Below are positions 1 through 8,940 of a stretch of 64,000 bases of DNA, piece by piece. Position 1 is the first letter of the stretch, and each line of letters starts with the position of its first letter. The stretch lies in contig NZ_FQVC01000001.1 of assembly GCF_900128975.1 (NCBI RefSeq), positions 1-64,000 on the forward strand, given 5' to 3'. The notes below the pieces were generated by a model. That model searched no databases. It worked only from the letters and a program-made list of their open reading frames with translations, and was not told where the DNA came from. Both the position numbers and the translations under genes were made by a program. This stretch comes from Devosia limi DSM 17137 (GTDB lineage Bacteria > Pseudomonadota > Alphaproteobacteria > Rhizobiales > Devosiaceae).

Positions 1-146
1 GGCCCAAGCCTGGCCAGGCGCCGCGCCAGATCAGCCAGCTCGCCGGGGCTAGTGCCGCAGCGCAGATGCGTGCCGGCTGGATGGATGTGGATGTCCAGAT
101 GGGCTTTGGAAACGTCGATGCCGACGAAGCCGGAGTGTACTAACAT
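1..146 (-). CDS. IS110-family transposase, N-terminal fragment (runs off window)
   Basis: Reading the minus strand from an ATG at 144-146 gives 48 codons that stay open to the window edge. The start contains GIDVSKAHLDI, the first catalytic-Asp motif of the DEDD (RuvC-like) domain of IS110-family recombinases, followed by residues typical of the family N-terminus. A ribosome binding site (GGGAG) lies about 7 bases upstream of the ATG. IS110 enzymes move circular DNA intermediates without classical terminal inverted repeats, guided by a structured noncoding RNA from the element end. Only the first Asp can be checked; the serine-containing C-terminal domain is outside the window, so integrity is unknown. 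Confidence 0.88.
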   Translation of the reverse strand, partial: MLVHSGFVGIDVSKAHLDIHIHPAGTHLRCGTSPGELADLARRLARLG

Positions 147-271
147 GGCCTTGCTCCCAGGCTTGTGGTGCGGGCGAGAGCCCAATCAACCGTTCGGGGT
201 CAAAGGGAGCAGGCAGGGCCTTGCTTGACCGCGGCTGTCAAAAACCAGCCCGTAAAGACGGCCTCCTGCCT

Positions 272-303
272 GCATCAGCCGGGATGCGCATCCCGGCTGA
301 TGC
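272..303. repeat. perfect 32-bp palindrome beside the IS110 end
   Basis: Positions 272-287 and 288-303 are exact reverse complements with no spacer; the centre reads GGGATGCGCATCCC. On a single strand it would form a long cruciform or hairpin. No poly-T follows on either side, so it is not an obvious terminator. It could be part of the insertion sequence or its target: IS110 relatives often insert at palindromic repeats. Confidence 0.8.
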
Positions 304-450
304 GCCAAGTAAACCATATTCCCTCCACACAAGCCCGTGGGCAGCCCCGTGGGTGGGGTAGGAGTGGAGGAATGGGGAACGAGAGTTGTCTGCTCTCACC
401 TGAAGCGAGATGGAATTTGTTCGTGCTCAATACCATCCTCCTCACCGCGC

Positions 451-537
451 TGCCCGCGGACTTGGCCCGCGGGTCTCGGGTCACAAGCGCAGTTCTGTGG
501 GGAGGATAGTGGCCCACGGGTCAAGCCCGTGGGCAGC
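451..537. repeat. two palindromic intergenic repeats (family B), opposite orientation
   Basis: The hairpin at 453-473 (CCCGCGG/CCGCGGG around a 7-base loop) and the one at 511-537 (GCCCACGGG, loop TCAAG, CCCGTGGGC, then AGC) belong to one dispersed family with the form arm-TCAAG-arm-GCAGC. Further copies lie near 31436, 33749 and 36369. The imperfect direct repeat 330-376/522-568 shares the text AAGCCCGTGGGCAGCCC. Between the IS end and recO (about 310-684) no gene is supported. Confidence 0.7.
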
Positions 538-586
538 CCGATGGGTGTGGAGACATAGGAGGATTGGGGCGGCGGGCAAGGGAAAC

Positions 587-612
587 TGGATCCCGGCTTT
601 CGCCGGGATGAC
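587..612 (+). repeat. palindromic repeat, family A
   Basis: TCCCGGC (591-597) pairs with GCCGGGA (602-608) across a short loop and is followed by TGAC. The same design (GGATTCCCG-loop-CGGGAATGAC) recurs at 1439-1467, 1510-1538, 8881-8910, 52962-52990 and 55905-55930. These are REP-like intergenic elements, not coding. Confidence 0.7.
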
Positions 613-684
613 GCCGGTGATTTTGCAGAGAATGAGCTTGGGCGGGAGTGAGGATTTCTGGGCGAGTTGAGGGCGCGCCCTGCC

Positions 685-1395
685 CTAGTGCTCGTCGCGG
701 CTGAGGATTTCGATGAGGGCGGCGCGGGTGGAGGGAGGGGGGATCTGGCGAGGGTGCCAGATGTGCAGGTCGAGGAAATGGCCGGTGAGGCGGAAGGCCT
801 TGGCGAGGTCGTCGGGAGAAGCATTGCCGCGCTGGGTGAGGCAGGTGGCGAGGGGCAAAAGGCGATCGAGATAGGGCTGAGCGGCGGCGCGGGAGACGGC
901 GCGGCCGGATTTTGGGGAGACGTGGGTCAGGTCGGTGGTAACGCCGGTGGCTGCGCAGGAAGTCAGGTCGAGACCGACACCGAGTTCGTCGAGGATGGCC
1001 AGCTCGAACCGGGCGATGGCGGCGCCGTCGATGGGCTGATCGAGGATGTTAAGGGCCATGCCCAGGATGCGGTCATGCGGGTCGCGCTCGGGCAAGAGGC
1101 GCAGGAGGTCGCAGAGCAGCTGGCTGGCATAGAGCTTGGTGCGGTCGACAATGAGATTGGCGGCGCGGGCCGTGAGCAGTTCGACGGTGAAGACGCCGAG
1201 GTGATCTTCCAGGCGGGCGCGCCAGACCAGCTGGATGGTATTGCCGGGCTGCAGGATGGCGCCCAGGCGGGGCGAGCGGCCGCCGCGGACCAGGCCCAGG
1301 CAGCGGCCACGGCCGGCGACCATGGCTTCAGCGATAACGCCGCCCTCGCCGTGGCGGCGCACACCGATCAAGAGGCCTTCACCGGTCCATTCCAT
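685..1395 (-). CDS. recO: DNA repair protein RecO
   Basis: This 236-residue protein has the RecO layout. An N-terminal OB-fold (about residues 1-80, beginning MEWTGEGLLIGVRRHGEGG, with LGLVRGGRSPRLGAILQPGN) is followed by an all-alpha C-terminal domain. RecO works with RecR to load RecA on SSB-coated single-stranded DNA in the RecF pathway. Length is normal (about 240). The C-terminal zinc-binding cysteines of some RecO proteins are not evident. It is the last gene of the minus-strand run behind era, separated from it by 171 bases with an inverted pair of palindromic repeats. Confidence 0.93.
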   Translation of the reverse strand: MEWTGEGLLIGVRRHGEGGVIAEAMVAGRGRCLGLVRGGRSPRLGAILQPGNTIQLVWRARLEDHLGVFTVELLTARAANLIVDRTKLYASQLLCDLLRLLPERDPHDRILGMALNILDQPIDGAAIARFELAILDELGVGLDLTSCAATGVTTDLTHVSPKSGRAVSRAAAQPYLDRLLPLATCLTQRGNASPDDLAKAFRLTGHFLDLHIWHPRQIPPPSTRAALIEILSRDEH

Positions 1396-1438
1396 TTCGA
1401 GCCTTCTGGGTCGACCTAGTTTGGTTGATCAATCGGGA

Positions 1439-1538
1439 TGTCATCCGGGCGCAGGCCGGGATCCAGGCTGAGGACCACCCGGCCATTCGGGGTGCTGATG
1501 GAGCACAGAATGGATTCCGGCCTGCGCCGGAATGACCC
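1439..1538. repeat. inverted pair of family A palindromic repeats between era and recO
   Basis: A copy at 1439-1467 reads GTCATCCGGGCGCAGGCCGG on the plus strand; a second at 1510-1538 is in the opposite orientation (TGGATTCCGGCCTGCGCCGG). Each is a hairpin on its own, and the two can also pair with each other. In the era-to-recO direction this structure sits in the mRNA between the two genes and could act as a 3' stabiliser or partial terminator, but no T-run follows. Confidence 0.7.
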
Positions 1539-1566
1539 GGTGGATAGTAAACCGCAAGCCCGGTGG

Positions 1567-2499
1567 TCAGGGCTTGTTGTGGGGGTAGTCGAGGCCCATT
1601 TCGCGGTAGCGTTCGGGGTCGTCGCCCCACTTTTCGCGGACCTTGACGAAGAGGAACAGGTGGATCGGCACCTCGTACATTTCCATCAATTCCTTGCGCG
1701 CTTCGGCGCCGATGGACTTGATGGTCTGGCCGCCGGCGCCGAGCACGATCTTCTTGTGCGTGTCGCGGGTGACGTAGATGACCTGGTCGATCTTGTAGGA
1801 GCCGTCCTTCTGGATCTTGAAGCTCTCGGTTTCCACGGTCGAGTTATAGGGAATCTCGTCGTGGATACGCAGGAACAGCTTTTCGCGAGTGATCTCGGCG
1901 GCGGTGATGGCCATGGTGAGATCGGTCAGGTGATCCTCGGGGAAGTGCCAGGGACCGGGCGGGATGTGCTTGACGCACCAATCCATGAAGTCCTGCACGC
2001 CGTCGCCCTTGAGCGCCGAAATCATGAAGGTGGCTTCAAAGCGCAGGCGGCTGTTGAGGATCTCGGAGAGCTTGAGCAGGTGCTCGCGCTTGACCGTGTC
2101 CACCTTGTTGAGGATCAGGATTTTCGGGTGGCGGACGTTTCCCAGCCCTTCGAGAAGTGATTCAAGATCGGGGGTCAAACCCCTTTCGGCATCGACGATA
2201 AAGGCGACGAGGTCGGCATCCCCTGCCCCGCCCCAGGCGCTATCGACCATGGCGCGATCAAGCCGGCGCTTGGGTGCGAAAATGCCGGGGGTGTCGATGA
2301 ACACCAGCTGGGCCTTTTCGAGCGTGACGACGCCGCGCACCTGGCTCCGCGTGGTCTGGGCCTTGTGGGTGACGATGGAGACCTTGGTGCCGACCAGGGA
2401 ATTGAGCAGCGTCGACTTGCCGGCATTGGGCGCACCCACCAGCGCAATGAAGCCGCAGGCGGTATCGGCGAGTTCGGCGGGATTGGTAGGTTCGGTCAT
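1567..2499 (-). CDS. era: GTPase Era, ribosome assembly factor
   Basis: This 310-residue protein has an N-terminal GTPase domain and a C-terminal KH domain. Visible motifs are the P-loop GAPNAGKS (about residues 22-29), the switch motif DTPG, the specificity motif NKVD, and the KH signature GAGGQTIKSIG near residue 255. Era binds the 3' end of 16S rRNA and assists 30S maturation. It starts 13 bases after the rnc stop, so translation is probably coupled; the rnc-era order is widely conserved. Length is as expected (about 300). Confidence 0.97.
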   Translation of the reverse strand: MTEPTNPAELADTACGFIALVGAPNAGKSTLLNSLVGTKVSIVTHKAQTTRSQVRGVVTLEKAQLVFIDTPGIFAPKRRLDRAMVDSAWGGAGDADLVAFIVDAERGLTPDLESLLEGLGNVRHPKILILNKVDTVKREHLLKLSEILNSRLRFEATFMISALKGDGVQDFMDWCVKHIPPGPWHFPEDHLTDLTMAITAAEITREKLFLRIHDEIPYNSTVETESFKIQKDGSYKIDQVIYVTRDTHKKIVLGAGGQTIKSIGAEARKELMEMYEVPIHLFLFVKVREKWGDDPERYREMGLDYPHNKP

Positions 2500-2512
2500 T
2501 CGGAGGGGGCTT

Positions 2513-3220
2513 TCATCGGTTTTCCTGCCAGACCTTCTGACGAATCAGGAACGCTTCAGCGGCCTTATGCTCGGCAATCTTCTTGGACGGGCCGGTGGCG
2601 CTGAGGGCGTCGTAATCGCCAAGTGTAACAGAGATCGTGAATTCGGGCGCGTGGTCAGGGCCGGTGCGCGCCGATTGGGTATAGGTGGGTGGCTCGAGGC
2701 CGCGGGCCTGGGCCCATTCCTGCAGTGTGGTCTTGGCGTCGGCGCGGTTGGCATTGCCGCCTTCGAGGAACTCCTCGAACATGCGCTCAACGAATTCATA
2801 GGCCTTGCCCAGGCCGCCATCGCAATAGATGGCGCCGATCACCGCCTCGGTGATGTCGCCAAGAATGGCTTCCTTGTCGGCGCCGCCGGTGCGCGCTTCG
2901 CTCTCGCCCAGGTTCATCTCGGCACCGAGATTGAGCTGGCGGGCGATGACGGCGCAGGTTTCCTTGCGGACCAGGGTATTGAGCGTGCGGCTCAGCTCGC
3001 CCTCATTGGCCTTTGGATAGCGGCGATAGAGCATATCGGCGACAACCAGGCCGAGTACCCGGTCGCCCAGGAATTCAAGTCGCTGATAGGAGCGCTCGAT
3101 GCGCTTGGCCGGCGAGATGGCGCTGGAATGGGTCAGTGCGCGGTCGAGCAGGTCCGGATCGGCAAAACGGTAGCCGAGCCGGACTTGCAGCTTATCGTGG
3201 TTTCGGGCGCGTCCGCTCAT
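2513..3220 (-). CDS. rnc: ribonuclease III
   Basis: This 235-residue double-strand-specific endoribonuclease processes rRNA precursors and regulatory duplexes. The catalytic signature RLEFLGDRVLGL lies near residue 42 and a second acidic site in the region GDITEAVIGAIYCDGG; a dsRNA-binding domain occupies about residues 158-228. The ATG at 3218-3220 is chosen because it overlaps the lepB stop as ATGA, the usual coupled arrangement, and it places the start next to the domain (MSGRARNHDKL). A start 48 bases upstream, inside lepB, is possible but unlikely. Confidence 0.96.
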   Translation of the reverse strand: MSGRARNHDKLQVRLGYRFADPDLLDRALTHSSAISPAKRIERSYQRLEFLGDRVLGLVVADMLYRRYPKANEGELSRTLNTLVRKETCAVIARQLNLGAEMNLGESEARTGGADKEAILGDITEAVIGAIYCDGGLGKAYEFVERMFEEFLEGGNANRADAKTTLQEWAQARGLEPPTYTQSARTGPDHAPEFTISVTLGDYDALSATGPSKKIAEHKAAEAFLIRQKVWQENR

Positions 3221-4008
3221 TGATAGACGGACTGGAACATCCGGTCCCAGCGGACATTGGCGGGCCACTGCCAGACCTGCCAGGGCGGAATATTGTCCTT
3301 GATCGAGAAGAAGCGGGCCTCGGCCTTGGCGATGAGGTTGATGGCCGGGACGTAGCCGACCGAGGACAGCACGCGGCTATCGGCGGAACGGTCGCGGTTA
3401 TCACCCATCATGAAGAAATGGCCGGCGGGCACCACATATTCAGGCGTGTTGTCGAGCGGACCATTGTCGGAAATTTCGTGGATGGTGTGCACCGAGCCAT
3501 CCGGGAAGGTCTCGCGATAGACGGTCACTTCGCGGGAATCGCCTTCGCTATCAGTATCGATAGCCTTGCCGATTTCCTCGCGCTCGACCATCACGCCATT
3601 GATGTAGAGGCGGCCCTGTTTCATCTGGATACGATCGCCCGGCATGCCGACGACACGCTTGATGTACTCGATATTCTGGGGGACCGGACGGAACACGGCG
3701 ATATCGCCACGATCCGGGTCACGGCCGAGAATGCGGTTATTGATCGGCAGCTCGAAGTCGAGCAGCGTGAAATCCCCGTAACGGCCCAGCGAGAACGAAT
3801 GCTTGCCGTAGCCCCAGACGAATTTGTTGGCGACGAAATAGTCGCCGATCATCAGGGTCGGCTGCATCGACGCCGTCGGGATGGAAAAGGGCTGGAACAG
3901 GAAGGAGCGCAGCACGATCGCGATCAGCAGCGCCTCGACGACCACGACGATGGTGTCCCACCACTCATTGGTCTGGGTCTTGGCGGCTTTGTTGGCGGAC
4001 TGGCTCAT
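3217..4008 (-). CDS. lepB: signal peptidase I
   Basis: This 263-residue inner-membrane serine/lysine protease removes Sec and Tat signal peptides on the periplasmic side. A single N-terminal membrane segment (TIVVVVEALLIAIVLRSFLF) precedes the nucleophile box SIPTASMQPTL. The catalytic lysine is in YIKRVVGMPGD, and box E is GDNRDRSADSR. The start at 4008 (MSQSANKAAK) has GGGGA about 6 bases upstream; an in-frame start at 4110 would add 34 residues of low-quality sequence. The gene follows acpS by 31 bases and overlaps rnc by 4. Confidence 0.96.
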   Translation of the reverse strand: MSQSANKAAKTQTNEWWDTIVVVVEALLIAIVLRSFLFQPFSIPTASMQPTLMIGDYFVANKFVWGYGKHSFSLGRYGDFTLLDFELPINNRILGRDPDRGDIAVFRPVPQNIEYIKRVVGMPGDRIQMKQGRLYINGVMVEREEIGKAIDTDSEGDSREVTVYRETFPDGSVHTIHEISDNGPLDNTPEYVVPAGHFFMMGDNRDRSADSRVLSSVGYVPAINLIAKAEARFFSIKDNIPPWQVWQWPANVRWDRMFQSVYQ

Positions 4009-4039
4009 TGGGTATCCCCGGAAAGGTGCAGGCAGACGG

Positions 4040-4459
4040 TTACGAGGTTCGCCCCGGCTGGTCAACGGGAAGAGCCTCGATGATGACGAAGGCTTGAGCA
4101 AGCCCAGCATCGTCGGTGATGGTCAGGTGGATGTGGGGAACGTGCCCCGGCGGCACAAGGCGGGCCAGTGCTTTTGCCGCACCATTGGTCAGAGCCATGG
4201 TCGGTTTGCCCGATGGCAGGTTGACCACGCCCATGTCGCGCCAATAGACGCCCCAGCTGATGCCGGTACCCAGGGCCTTGGAGCAGGCCTCCTTGGCGGC
4301 GAAGCGCTTGGCATAGGATGCAGCGCGGTTGGCGCGGCCATCGGACTTGCGTTGCTCGATATCGGTGTAGCAGCGCTGCACGAAGCGATCGCCATAGCGG
4401 GTCAGCGTGTCCGCGACACGCTCGATCTGGATGAGGTCTGAGCCAAGGCCGACGATCAT
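4040..4459 (-). CDS. acpS: holo-[acyl-carrier-protein] synthase
   Basis: This 139-residue enzyme transfers 4'-phosphopantetheine from CoA to ACP (the acpP at 57250 is its expected substrate). The family start [15 protein letters not shown] and the Mg/CoA motif [14 protein letters not shown] are both present. The ATG at 4457-4459 has a strong AAGGAG site 7 bases upstream. Many alphaproteobacteria have pdxJ beside acpS; here the neighbour is pyrE and pdxJ is absent. It is probably the first gene of acpS-lepB-rnc-era-recO, because a large inverted repeat separates it from pyrE. Confidence 0.95.
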   Translation of the reverse strand: MIVGLGSDLIQIERVADTLTRYGDRFVQRCYTDIEQRKSDGRANRAASYAKRFAAKEACSKALGTGISWGVYWRDMGVVNLPSGKPTMALTNGAAKALARLVPPGHVPHIHLTITDDAGLAQAFVIIEALPVDQPGRTS

Positions 4460-4480
4460 GGATGAGCTCCTTTGGTCAGC

Positions 4481-4603
4481 GGATACCCCCACCCAGCCTC
4501 CCCCTGACAGGGGGACGGATTGCATCGGGTATGAGGCGAGATACTGCCCGGTACGCCGGCCACGCCCCTCCCCCTGTCAGGGGGAGGTTGGGAGGGGGTA
4601 TCC
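4481..4603. repeat. 35-bp inverted repeat pair (family C) between pyrE and acpS
   Basis: The left arm 4481-4515 and right arm 4569-4603 are reverse complements at 33 of 35 positions. Each arm also contains its own palindrome, CCCCCTGACAGGGGG or CCCCCTGTCAGGGGG. The arms fill the gap between the pyrE stop and the acpS start. The pyrE transcript would fold here into a very stable structure, so it may end or stabilise the rsh-pyrE message. It is an intergenic repeat element without a gene. Confidence 0.85.
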
Positions 4604-4613
4604 GGGCAGAGGC

Positions 4614-5207
4614 TCACTTGACGCCCTGGATGCCGCGGCTGCCGGGCTTGGTGGCAGGAATGGCGGCGAGTTCGGGGGGGAGCTGGTCGGCCGGATAAGC
4701 GGGGACCTTGTATTCGATCAGCGAAACCAGGGGGATACCGATATCGGCTTCGCCACCGGAGCGGTCGATCAGGCAGGCGGCAGCGATGACGTCGGCGCCG
4801 ATGGCGCGCAGCGCTTCGATGCATTCGCGGATGGAGAGGCCGGTCGAAACGATGTCCTCGACCACCAGCACCTTGTCGCCGGGCTCGATTTCAAAGCCGC
4901 GGCGCAGCTCGAACTTGCCATCGACGCGCTCGGTATAGAGGGCGGGAACGCCCATGTGGCGGGCAGTTTCGTAGCCGGGAATGATGCCGCCAATGGCGGG
5001 CGAGACGATCTTGGTGGCATTGCCATAGCCGGCAGCCTTGATCTTGTCGGCCAGGGCGCGGCAGAGGATTTCGGCCTGGGCGGGCTGGGCGAACACCCGG
5101 GCCTTCTGCAGGAAGACCGGCGAGCGCAGGCCGGAGGAGAGGATGAAATGCCCCTCGAGGATGGCCCCGCAATCACGGAAAATCGCCAGAACTTCGTCTT
5201 TTGTCAC
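4614..5207 (-). CDS. pyrE: orotate phosphoribosyltransferase
   Basis: This 197-residue enzyme joins orotate and PRPP to give OMP in de novo pyrimidine synthesis. The PRPP-binding signature [14 protein letters not shown] is visible near residue 112, after the substrate loop region [18 protein letters not shown]. Translation starts at GTG (5205-5207), which overlaps the rsh stop as GTGA, so pyrE is translationally coupled to the stringent-response gene. Length matches the alphaproteobacterial type (about 190-230). Confidence 0.95.
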   Translation of the reverse strand: MTKDEVLAIFRDCGAILEGHFILSSGLRSPVFLQKARVFAQPAQAEILCRALADKIKAAGYGNATKIVSPAIGGIIPGYETARHMGVPALYTERVDGKFELRRGFEIEPGDKVLVVEDIVSTGLSIRECIEALRAIGADVIAAACLIDRSGGEADIGIPLVSLIEYKVPAYPADQLPPELAAIPATKPGSRGIQGVK

Positions 5208-7480
5208 CTGCTATCCTCTTTGTTGACGCGCCCATCCCATTCCAGCGTCGAAATCATCCCGGCTTCGGCGGGATTGGCGCGCTGGACGGCCGATATGCCG
5301 GGGCTGCGCTTGAGCGTTGCCAGAACATCGGTGAGTTGCGCAAGGTCGCGCACCTCGATTTCGAAGATCATCTGGTGGAAATCGGGCGAAATCATCCGCA
5401 TCACGAGATTATTGACGTTGGCTTCGCAGGTGGCGATGGCAGCGGAGATCTGCGCCAGCGAACCGGGGCGATTGACCGATTCCATGGTGATGACGGTGGG
5501 GTAGAGCCTTTCCTCGCGGCCGGCGATATCCCAGCGCACATCGACCCAGGCCACGTCGCTGTCGTGCATTTCGATCAGCGCGTCGGAATGGATGGGATAG
5601 ACGATGATCGGCGCATCGGGCTGCAGGATGCCAACGAGCCGGTCGCCGGGAACGACACCTTCGTTGGAAATCTGCACCGGCATGTGGAAATCGAGCTGCT
5701 TGAGCGCCGCCTTAGCGCGCGGGCCTGCCCGCTGCCCGCCGGGCACGCGGAACTTGAACAGATCGGTATCGCGCAGGGCGAACCAGCCGTCGGCTGCTTC
5801 CGCCACGGGCAGTTCAAGCTTGCGCCGGCGCTTGCGCAGACCCTTGACCCCGGCGAGCTCGGTGGCCAGCGGTTCGCTGCCAACCTTGCCCTCGCCCACG
5901 GCGATCAGCAGATCGCGCTTGTTGGTATAGTTGAGCGCTTCGGCCAGGGCCTTGGCCTCGGCGTCATCGATCAGTACGCCTTCGCGCTCCAGCATCATGG
6001 AAAGCACATGTTCGCCAAGCGCATAGGCGCGCTGGGCGGCGGCATTGCGCACGGCGCGACGAATGGCGGCGCGGGCCTTGCCGGTGGCGGCAATGCCGAT
6101 CCAGTTGGCGGGCGGCAGGTGGTTCTGGTCGCGGATGATCTCGACTTCGTCACCGCTGCGCAGCTGTGTCACCAGCGGCAGGATGGAGCCATTGATCTTG
6201 GCGCCGACGCAGGTGTCGCCAATTTCGGTATGCAGCGCATAGGCGAAATCGATGGGCGTGGCGCCGCGCGGCAGGGCAATCAGCCGACCGCGAGGGGTGA
6301 AGCAGAACACCTGGTCCTGGAACAGCTCCAGCTTGGTATATTCGAGAAAATCCTCGGTCGAGGAGCCGGCTGTCAGATGGGCGATGGTGGTGCGCAGCGA
6401 GCCATAGGCCTGGCTCTCATGCTCGAGGCGGCTCATATCGGCCGAGGCGCCATCCTTATAGAGAGCATGGGCGGCGATGCCGAATTCGGCGATCTTGTCC
6501 ATTTCCTCGGTGCGGATCTGCAATTCGGCGCGCTGGCGGCCGGGGCCGACAATGGTGGTGTGGATCGAGCGGTAATCGTTGTGCTTGGGGACCGAGATAT
6601 AGTCCTTGAAGCGGCCCGGCACGACCTTCCACTTGGTGTGGACGACGCCGAGCGTGTGGTAGCACTCCTCGACGGAATTGACGATGACGCGGAACCCGAT
6701 CATGTCGGACAGCTGTTCCAGCGCAATGGATTTGCGCTCGATCTTGGTGAAGATCGAGAACGGCGATTTGACCCGTGCCTTGACGCGCGCGGTGATGCCT
6801 TCGGTGGCCAGACGCTCGCTCAGCTCGCTCGAAATGGTAGCGATGGTTTCGTGGTATTCGGCCTGCATCTCATCGAGGCGGGCGGTGATGGCGTTGTAAT
6901 GGTCGGGCTGCAGGATCTTGAAGGAGATATCTTCAAGCTCGCTGCGCATATCCTGCATGCCCATGCGCCCGGCTAGCGGGGCATAGATATCCATGGTTTC
7001 CTGGGCGATACGCTCGCGCTTTTCGGGCGGCATATAGTGCAGGGTGCGCATGTTGTGCAGGCGGTCGGCCAGCTTGACCAGCAGCACGCGGACGTCCTGG
7101 CTGATGGCCAGGAGCAGCTTGCGCAGGTTTTCGGCCTGCGCCTCCTCGCGCGAGACCAGGTTGAGCCGTTCGATCTTGGTCAGACCATCGACGATGGCGC
7201 CGATTTCGGCACCGAACAGCTGATCGATCTCGGCCCGGGTGGCGTCGGTGTCCTCGATGGTGTCATGCAGCAGGCCAACCGCAATCGATGCGTCATCGAG
7301 CTTGAGCTCGGTCAGGATGGCGGCGACTTCGAGCGGATGGGCGAAATAGGGATCGCCGGAGGCGCGCTTCTGCGTGCCATGCTTTTGCATGGCATACACA
7401 TAGGCCTTGTTCAAAAGCTGCTCGTCGACGTTCGGGTTATAAGCCTGAACCCGTTCGACAAGCTCGTACTGACGCATCAT
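5204..7480 (-). CDS. rsh: bifunctional (p)ppGpp synthetase/hydrolase (RelA/SpoT homologue)
   Basis: The 758 residues carry the full long-RSH layout. The HD hydrolase domain has PYFAHP (His48) and LHDTIEDT (His72, Asp73). It is followed by the synthetase domain (about 230-345, with DMIGFRVIV and [17 protein letters not shown]), a TGS domain (about 390-450) and a C-terminal ACT domain (about 680-750, [15 protein letters not shown]). An intact HD domain predicts both synthesis and degradation of (p)ppGpp, as in the single Rel/SpoT protein of most alphaproteobacteria. The start is one of two adjacent ATGs at 7475-7480. It follows rpoZ, with a terminator-like hairpin between. Confidence 0.97.
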   Translation of the reverse strand: MMRQYELVERVQAYNPNVDEQLLNKAYVYAMQKHGTQKRASGDPYFAHPLEVAAILTELKLDDASIAVGLLHDTIEDTDATRAEIDQLFGAEIGAIVDGLTKIERLNLVSREEAQAENLRKLLLAISQDVRVLLVKLADRLHNMRTLHYMPPEKRERIAQETMDIYAPLAGRMGMQDMRSELEDISFKILQPDHYNAITARLDEMQAEYHETIATISSELSERLATEGITARVKARVKSPFSIFTKIERKSIALEQLSDMIGFRVIVNSVEECYHTLGVVHTKWKVVPGRFKDYISVPKHNDYRSIHTTIVGPGRQRAELQIRTEEMDKIAEFGIAAHALYKDGASADMSRLEHESQAYGSLRTTIAHLTAGSSTEDFLEYTKLELFQDQVFCFTPRGRLIALPRGATPIDFAYALHTEIGDTCVGAKINGSILPLVTQLRSGDEVEIIRDQNHLPPANWIGIAATGKARAAIRRAVRNAAAQRAYALGEHVLSMMLEREGVLIDDAEAKALAEALNYTNKRDLLIAVGEGKVGSEPLATELAGVKGLRKRRRKLELPVAEAADGWFALRDTDLFKFRVPGGQRAGPRAKAALKQLDFHMPVQISNEGVVPGDRLVGILQPDAPIIVYPIHSDALIEMHDSDVAWVDVRWDIAGREERLYPTVITMESVNRPGSLAQISAAIATCEANVNNLVMRMISPDFHQMIFEIEVRDLAQLTDVLATLKRSPGISAVQRANPAEAGMISTLEWDGRVNKEDSR

Positions 7481-7527
7481 GGTGGTGGTTGCTCTGGCCT
7501 ACAGCCAGCTTACCGCTTGGAAGGAAC

Positions 7528-7563
7528 AAAAGAAAAGGGCGCCCGACGCATGCCGGACACCCT
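7528..7563 (-). terminator. intrinsic terminator after rpoZ
   Basis: On the minus strand a GC-rich stem with wobble pairs (GGGTGTCCGGC/GTCGGGCGCCC, 7537-7563) is followed by TTTTCTTTT. It lies 55 bases past the rpoZ stop and 48 bases before the rsh start, so it should end or attenuate the rpoZ transcript and require some separate promoter activity for rsh. Confidence 0.75.
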
Positions 7564-7618
7564 CTGATATAGGTAAATCGCGCCATAGCGCAATTGATAG
7601 CAGCTGAGGCTGCCGCGC

Positions 7619-7987
7619 TTAGTCGTCGCGGCGTTCCGGCGGCGCCAGGCTTTCGATGCCGCGCAGCAGCTCGTCTTCGCTGATGGTGTCGAAACTCATC
7701 GAATCATCGTCGCCGGAACCCTCCATCAACGGAGCCGCATGGCTCTCGGGCTCGTCGACTTCGACATATTTCTGCAGCGAGTGAATGAGGTCTTCACGCA
7801 GGTCTTCGGGCGAGATCGCACCGTCACCGATTTCGCGCAGAGCAACGACGGGATTCTTATCGTTATCGCGCGACACAGTAATCTGCGCGCCAGAGGAAAT
7901 CATGCGCGCGCGGTGTGCGGCCATGAGTACGAGATCGAAACGGTTTTCGATCTTTTCAATGCAGTCTTCAACGGTGACGCGGGCCAC
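7619..7987 (-). CDS. rpoZ: RNA polymerase omega subunit
   Basis: This 122-residue protein begins [20 protein letters not shown], the canonical omega start, and helps assemble the beta-prime subunit; in many bacteria it also takes part in ppGpp binding. The GTG at 7985-7987 is chosen over longer readings because GGAG lies 6 bases upstream and the family begins here. The C-terminal third is acidic (DDDSMSF and on) and typical of rhizobial omega. The neighbour rsh makes the ppGpp that omega helps sense; the pairing is conserved in the order. The 274 bases upstream (7988-8261) are shared with the divergent NYN gene and hold no other gene. Confidence 0.95.
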   Translation of the reverse strand: MARVTVEDCIEKIENRFDLVLMAAHRARMISSGAQITVSRDNDKNPVVALREIGDGAISPEDLREDLIHSLQKYVEVDEPESHAAPLMEGSGDDDSMSFDTISEDELLRGIESLAPPERRDD

Positions 7988-8261
7988 GAACGTCTCCACA
8001 CTTATGGAATGAAGGGCCTGCTTACACGACCCCTGCCCCATACACAAGGTTTGCAGCACACCAATCGCGGTGTGCAGCCCCGTGCTGACTGCATAGCGGC
8101 CCGAGCCACCACCGAGAATGCTTGCGTGCGGATCGGAAAATGTGCGAATACCGAAGTTAAGTTAAGACTTTCGGCGGAACTTAATCACTGCACGGGCCGG
8201 CGCATTTCCGGCAACACAGTAGTATTTGGGCGGTTGAGCGCGCCCGTTTCAGGAGATTGTC

Positions 8262-8846
8262 ATGCCCATAGACCCACGCGAGAAGATTGTTCTGTTTATT
8301 GATGGCGCAAATCTCTATGCGACATCCAAAGCAATTGGCGTGGATATAGATTACCGACGCCTACTGACCGAGTTCAACAGCAAAGCCTATCTGCTGCGCG
8401 CCAATTACTACACAGCCCTGGTAGAAGACCAGGAATATTCATCGATCCGGCCACTGATCGACTGGCTGGATTACAACGGCTATACGGTGGTAACCAAGCC
8501 CGCCAAGGAATTCACGGATGCCTCCGGTCGTCGCAAGATCAAGGGCAATATGGATATCGAGCTGACCGTCGACGCGCTCGAAATGGCCCCGTTCTACGAT
8601 CACATGGTATTGTTTTCCGGCGATGGCGACTTCACCGCGCTGGTGGCAGCGCTGCAGCGCAAGGGCAAGCGAGTGACCGTGGTGTCGACGCTGACCACCT
8701 CGACACCGATGATCTCCGATGATTTGCGCCGGCAGGCGGACTTCTTCCTCGATGTGGCGGAGCTGGCCAAGACGGTTGGTCGACCACCGGCAACGCGGCC
8801 GGTACCAGTGGCTGGGGCTGCGGCGCCGGGGACTGAGGAAGAGTAG
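8262..8846 (+). CDS. NYN-domain (LabA/DUF88-like) protein, putative ribonuclease
   Basis: This 194-residue protein has a PIN-like NYN fold. The conserved acidic residues sit in LFIDGANLYATSK (near residue 12), KGNMDIELTVDALEM (near 97) and VLFSGDGDFTALV (near 117), arranged as for metal-dependent RNA cleavage. The C-terminal tail is Pro/Ala-rich and probably flexible. The family is often found next to smpB and rpoZ in Hyphomicrobiales, as here, which suggests a role in RNA quality control, but no substrate is known for this member. An AGGAG site precedes the ATG. Confidence 0.88.
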   Translation: MPIDPREKIVLFIDGANLYATSKAIGVDIDYRRLLTEFNSKAYLLRANYYTALVEDQEYSSIRPLIDWLDYNGYTVVTKPAKEFTDASGRRKIKGNMDIELTVDALEMAPFYDHMVLFSGDGDFTALVAALQRKGKRVTVVSTLTTSTPMISDDLRRQADFFLDVAELAKTVGRPPATRPVPVAGAAAPGTEEE

Positions 8847-8880
8847 GTATTTGCTGCGGGGCGCAGTTGCGTGCAATGAA

Positions 8881-8910
8881 GAATGGATTCCCGCCTGCGC
8901 GGGAATGACC
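8881..8910 (+). repeat. palindromic repeat, family A
   Basis: GGATTCCCGC, a short loop and GCGGGAATGAC form a hairpin between the convergent NYN and smpB genes. It is another copy of the REP-like family described at 587. It may serve as a bidirectional transcript end, but there is no poly-T tract. Confidence 0.75.
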
Positions 8911-8940
8911 TGGTGGTCCTAGGACGAGAAGGGGCTACCT

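Larger units (their letters stand above)
1..310 (-). mobile_element. left end of an IS110-family insertion sequence (outer boundary uncertain)
   Basis: The element contains the transposase start (1-146) and the noncoding DNA upstream of it. In the IS110 group the noncoding end upstream of the recombinase carries the bridge RNA. Here 147 to about 270 has no gene but can form hairpins, for example GGCTG/CAGCC at 233-250. A perfect palindrome follows at 272-303 and may be at, or just outside, the element boundary. No target duplication or terminal repeat can be identified from one end, so the boundary at 310 is a guess. Confidence 0.5.

Noticed and set aside
5201..6976. A 591-codon open frame on the plus strand
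   Set aside because: It is the mirror of rsh, which has intact HD, synthetase, TGS and ACT motifs; long antisense frames are expected at this GC content.
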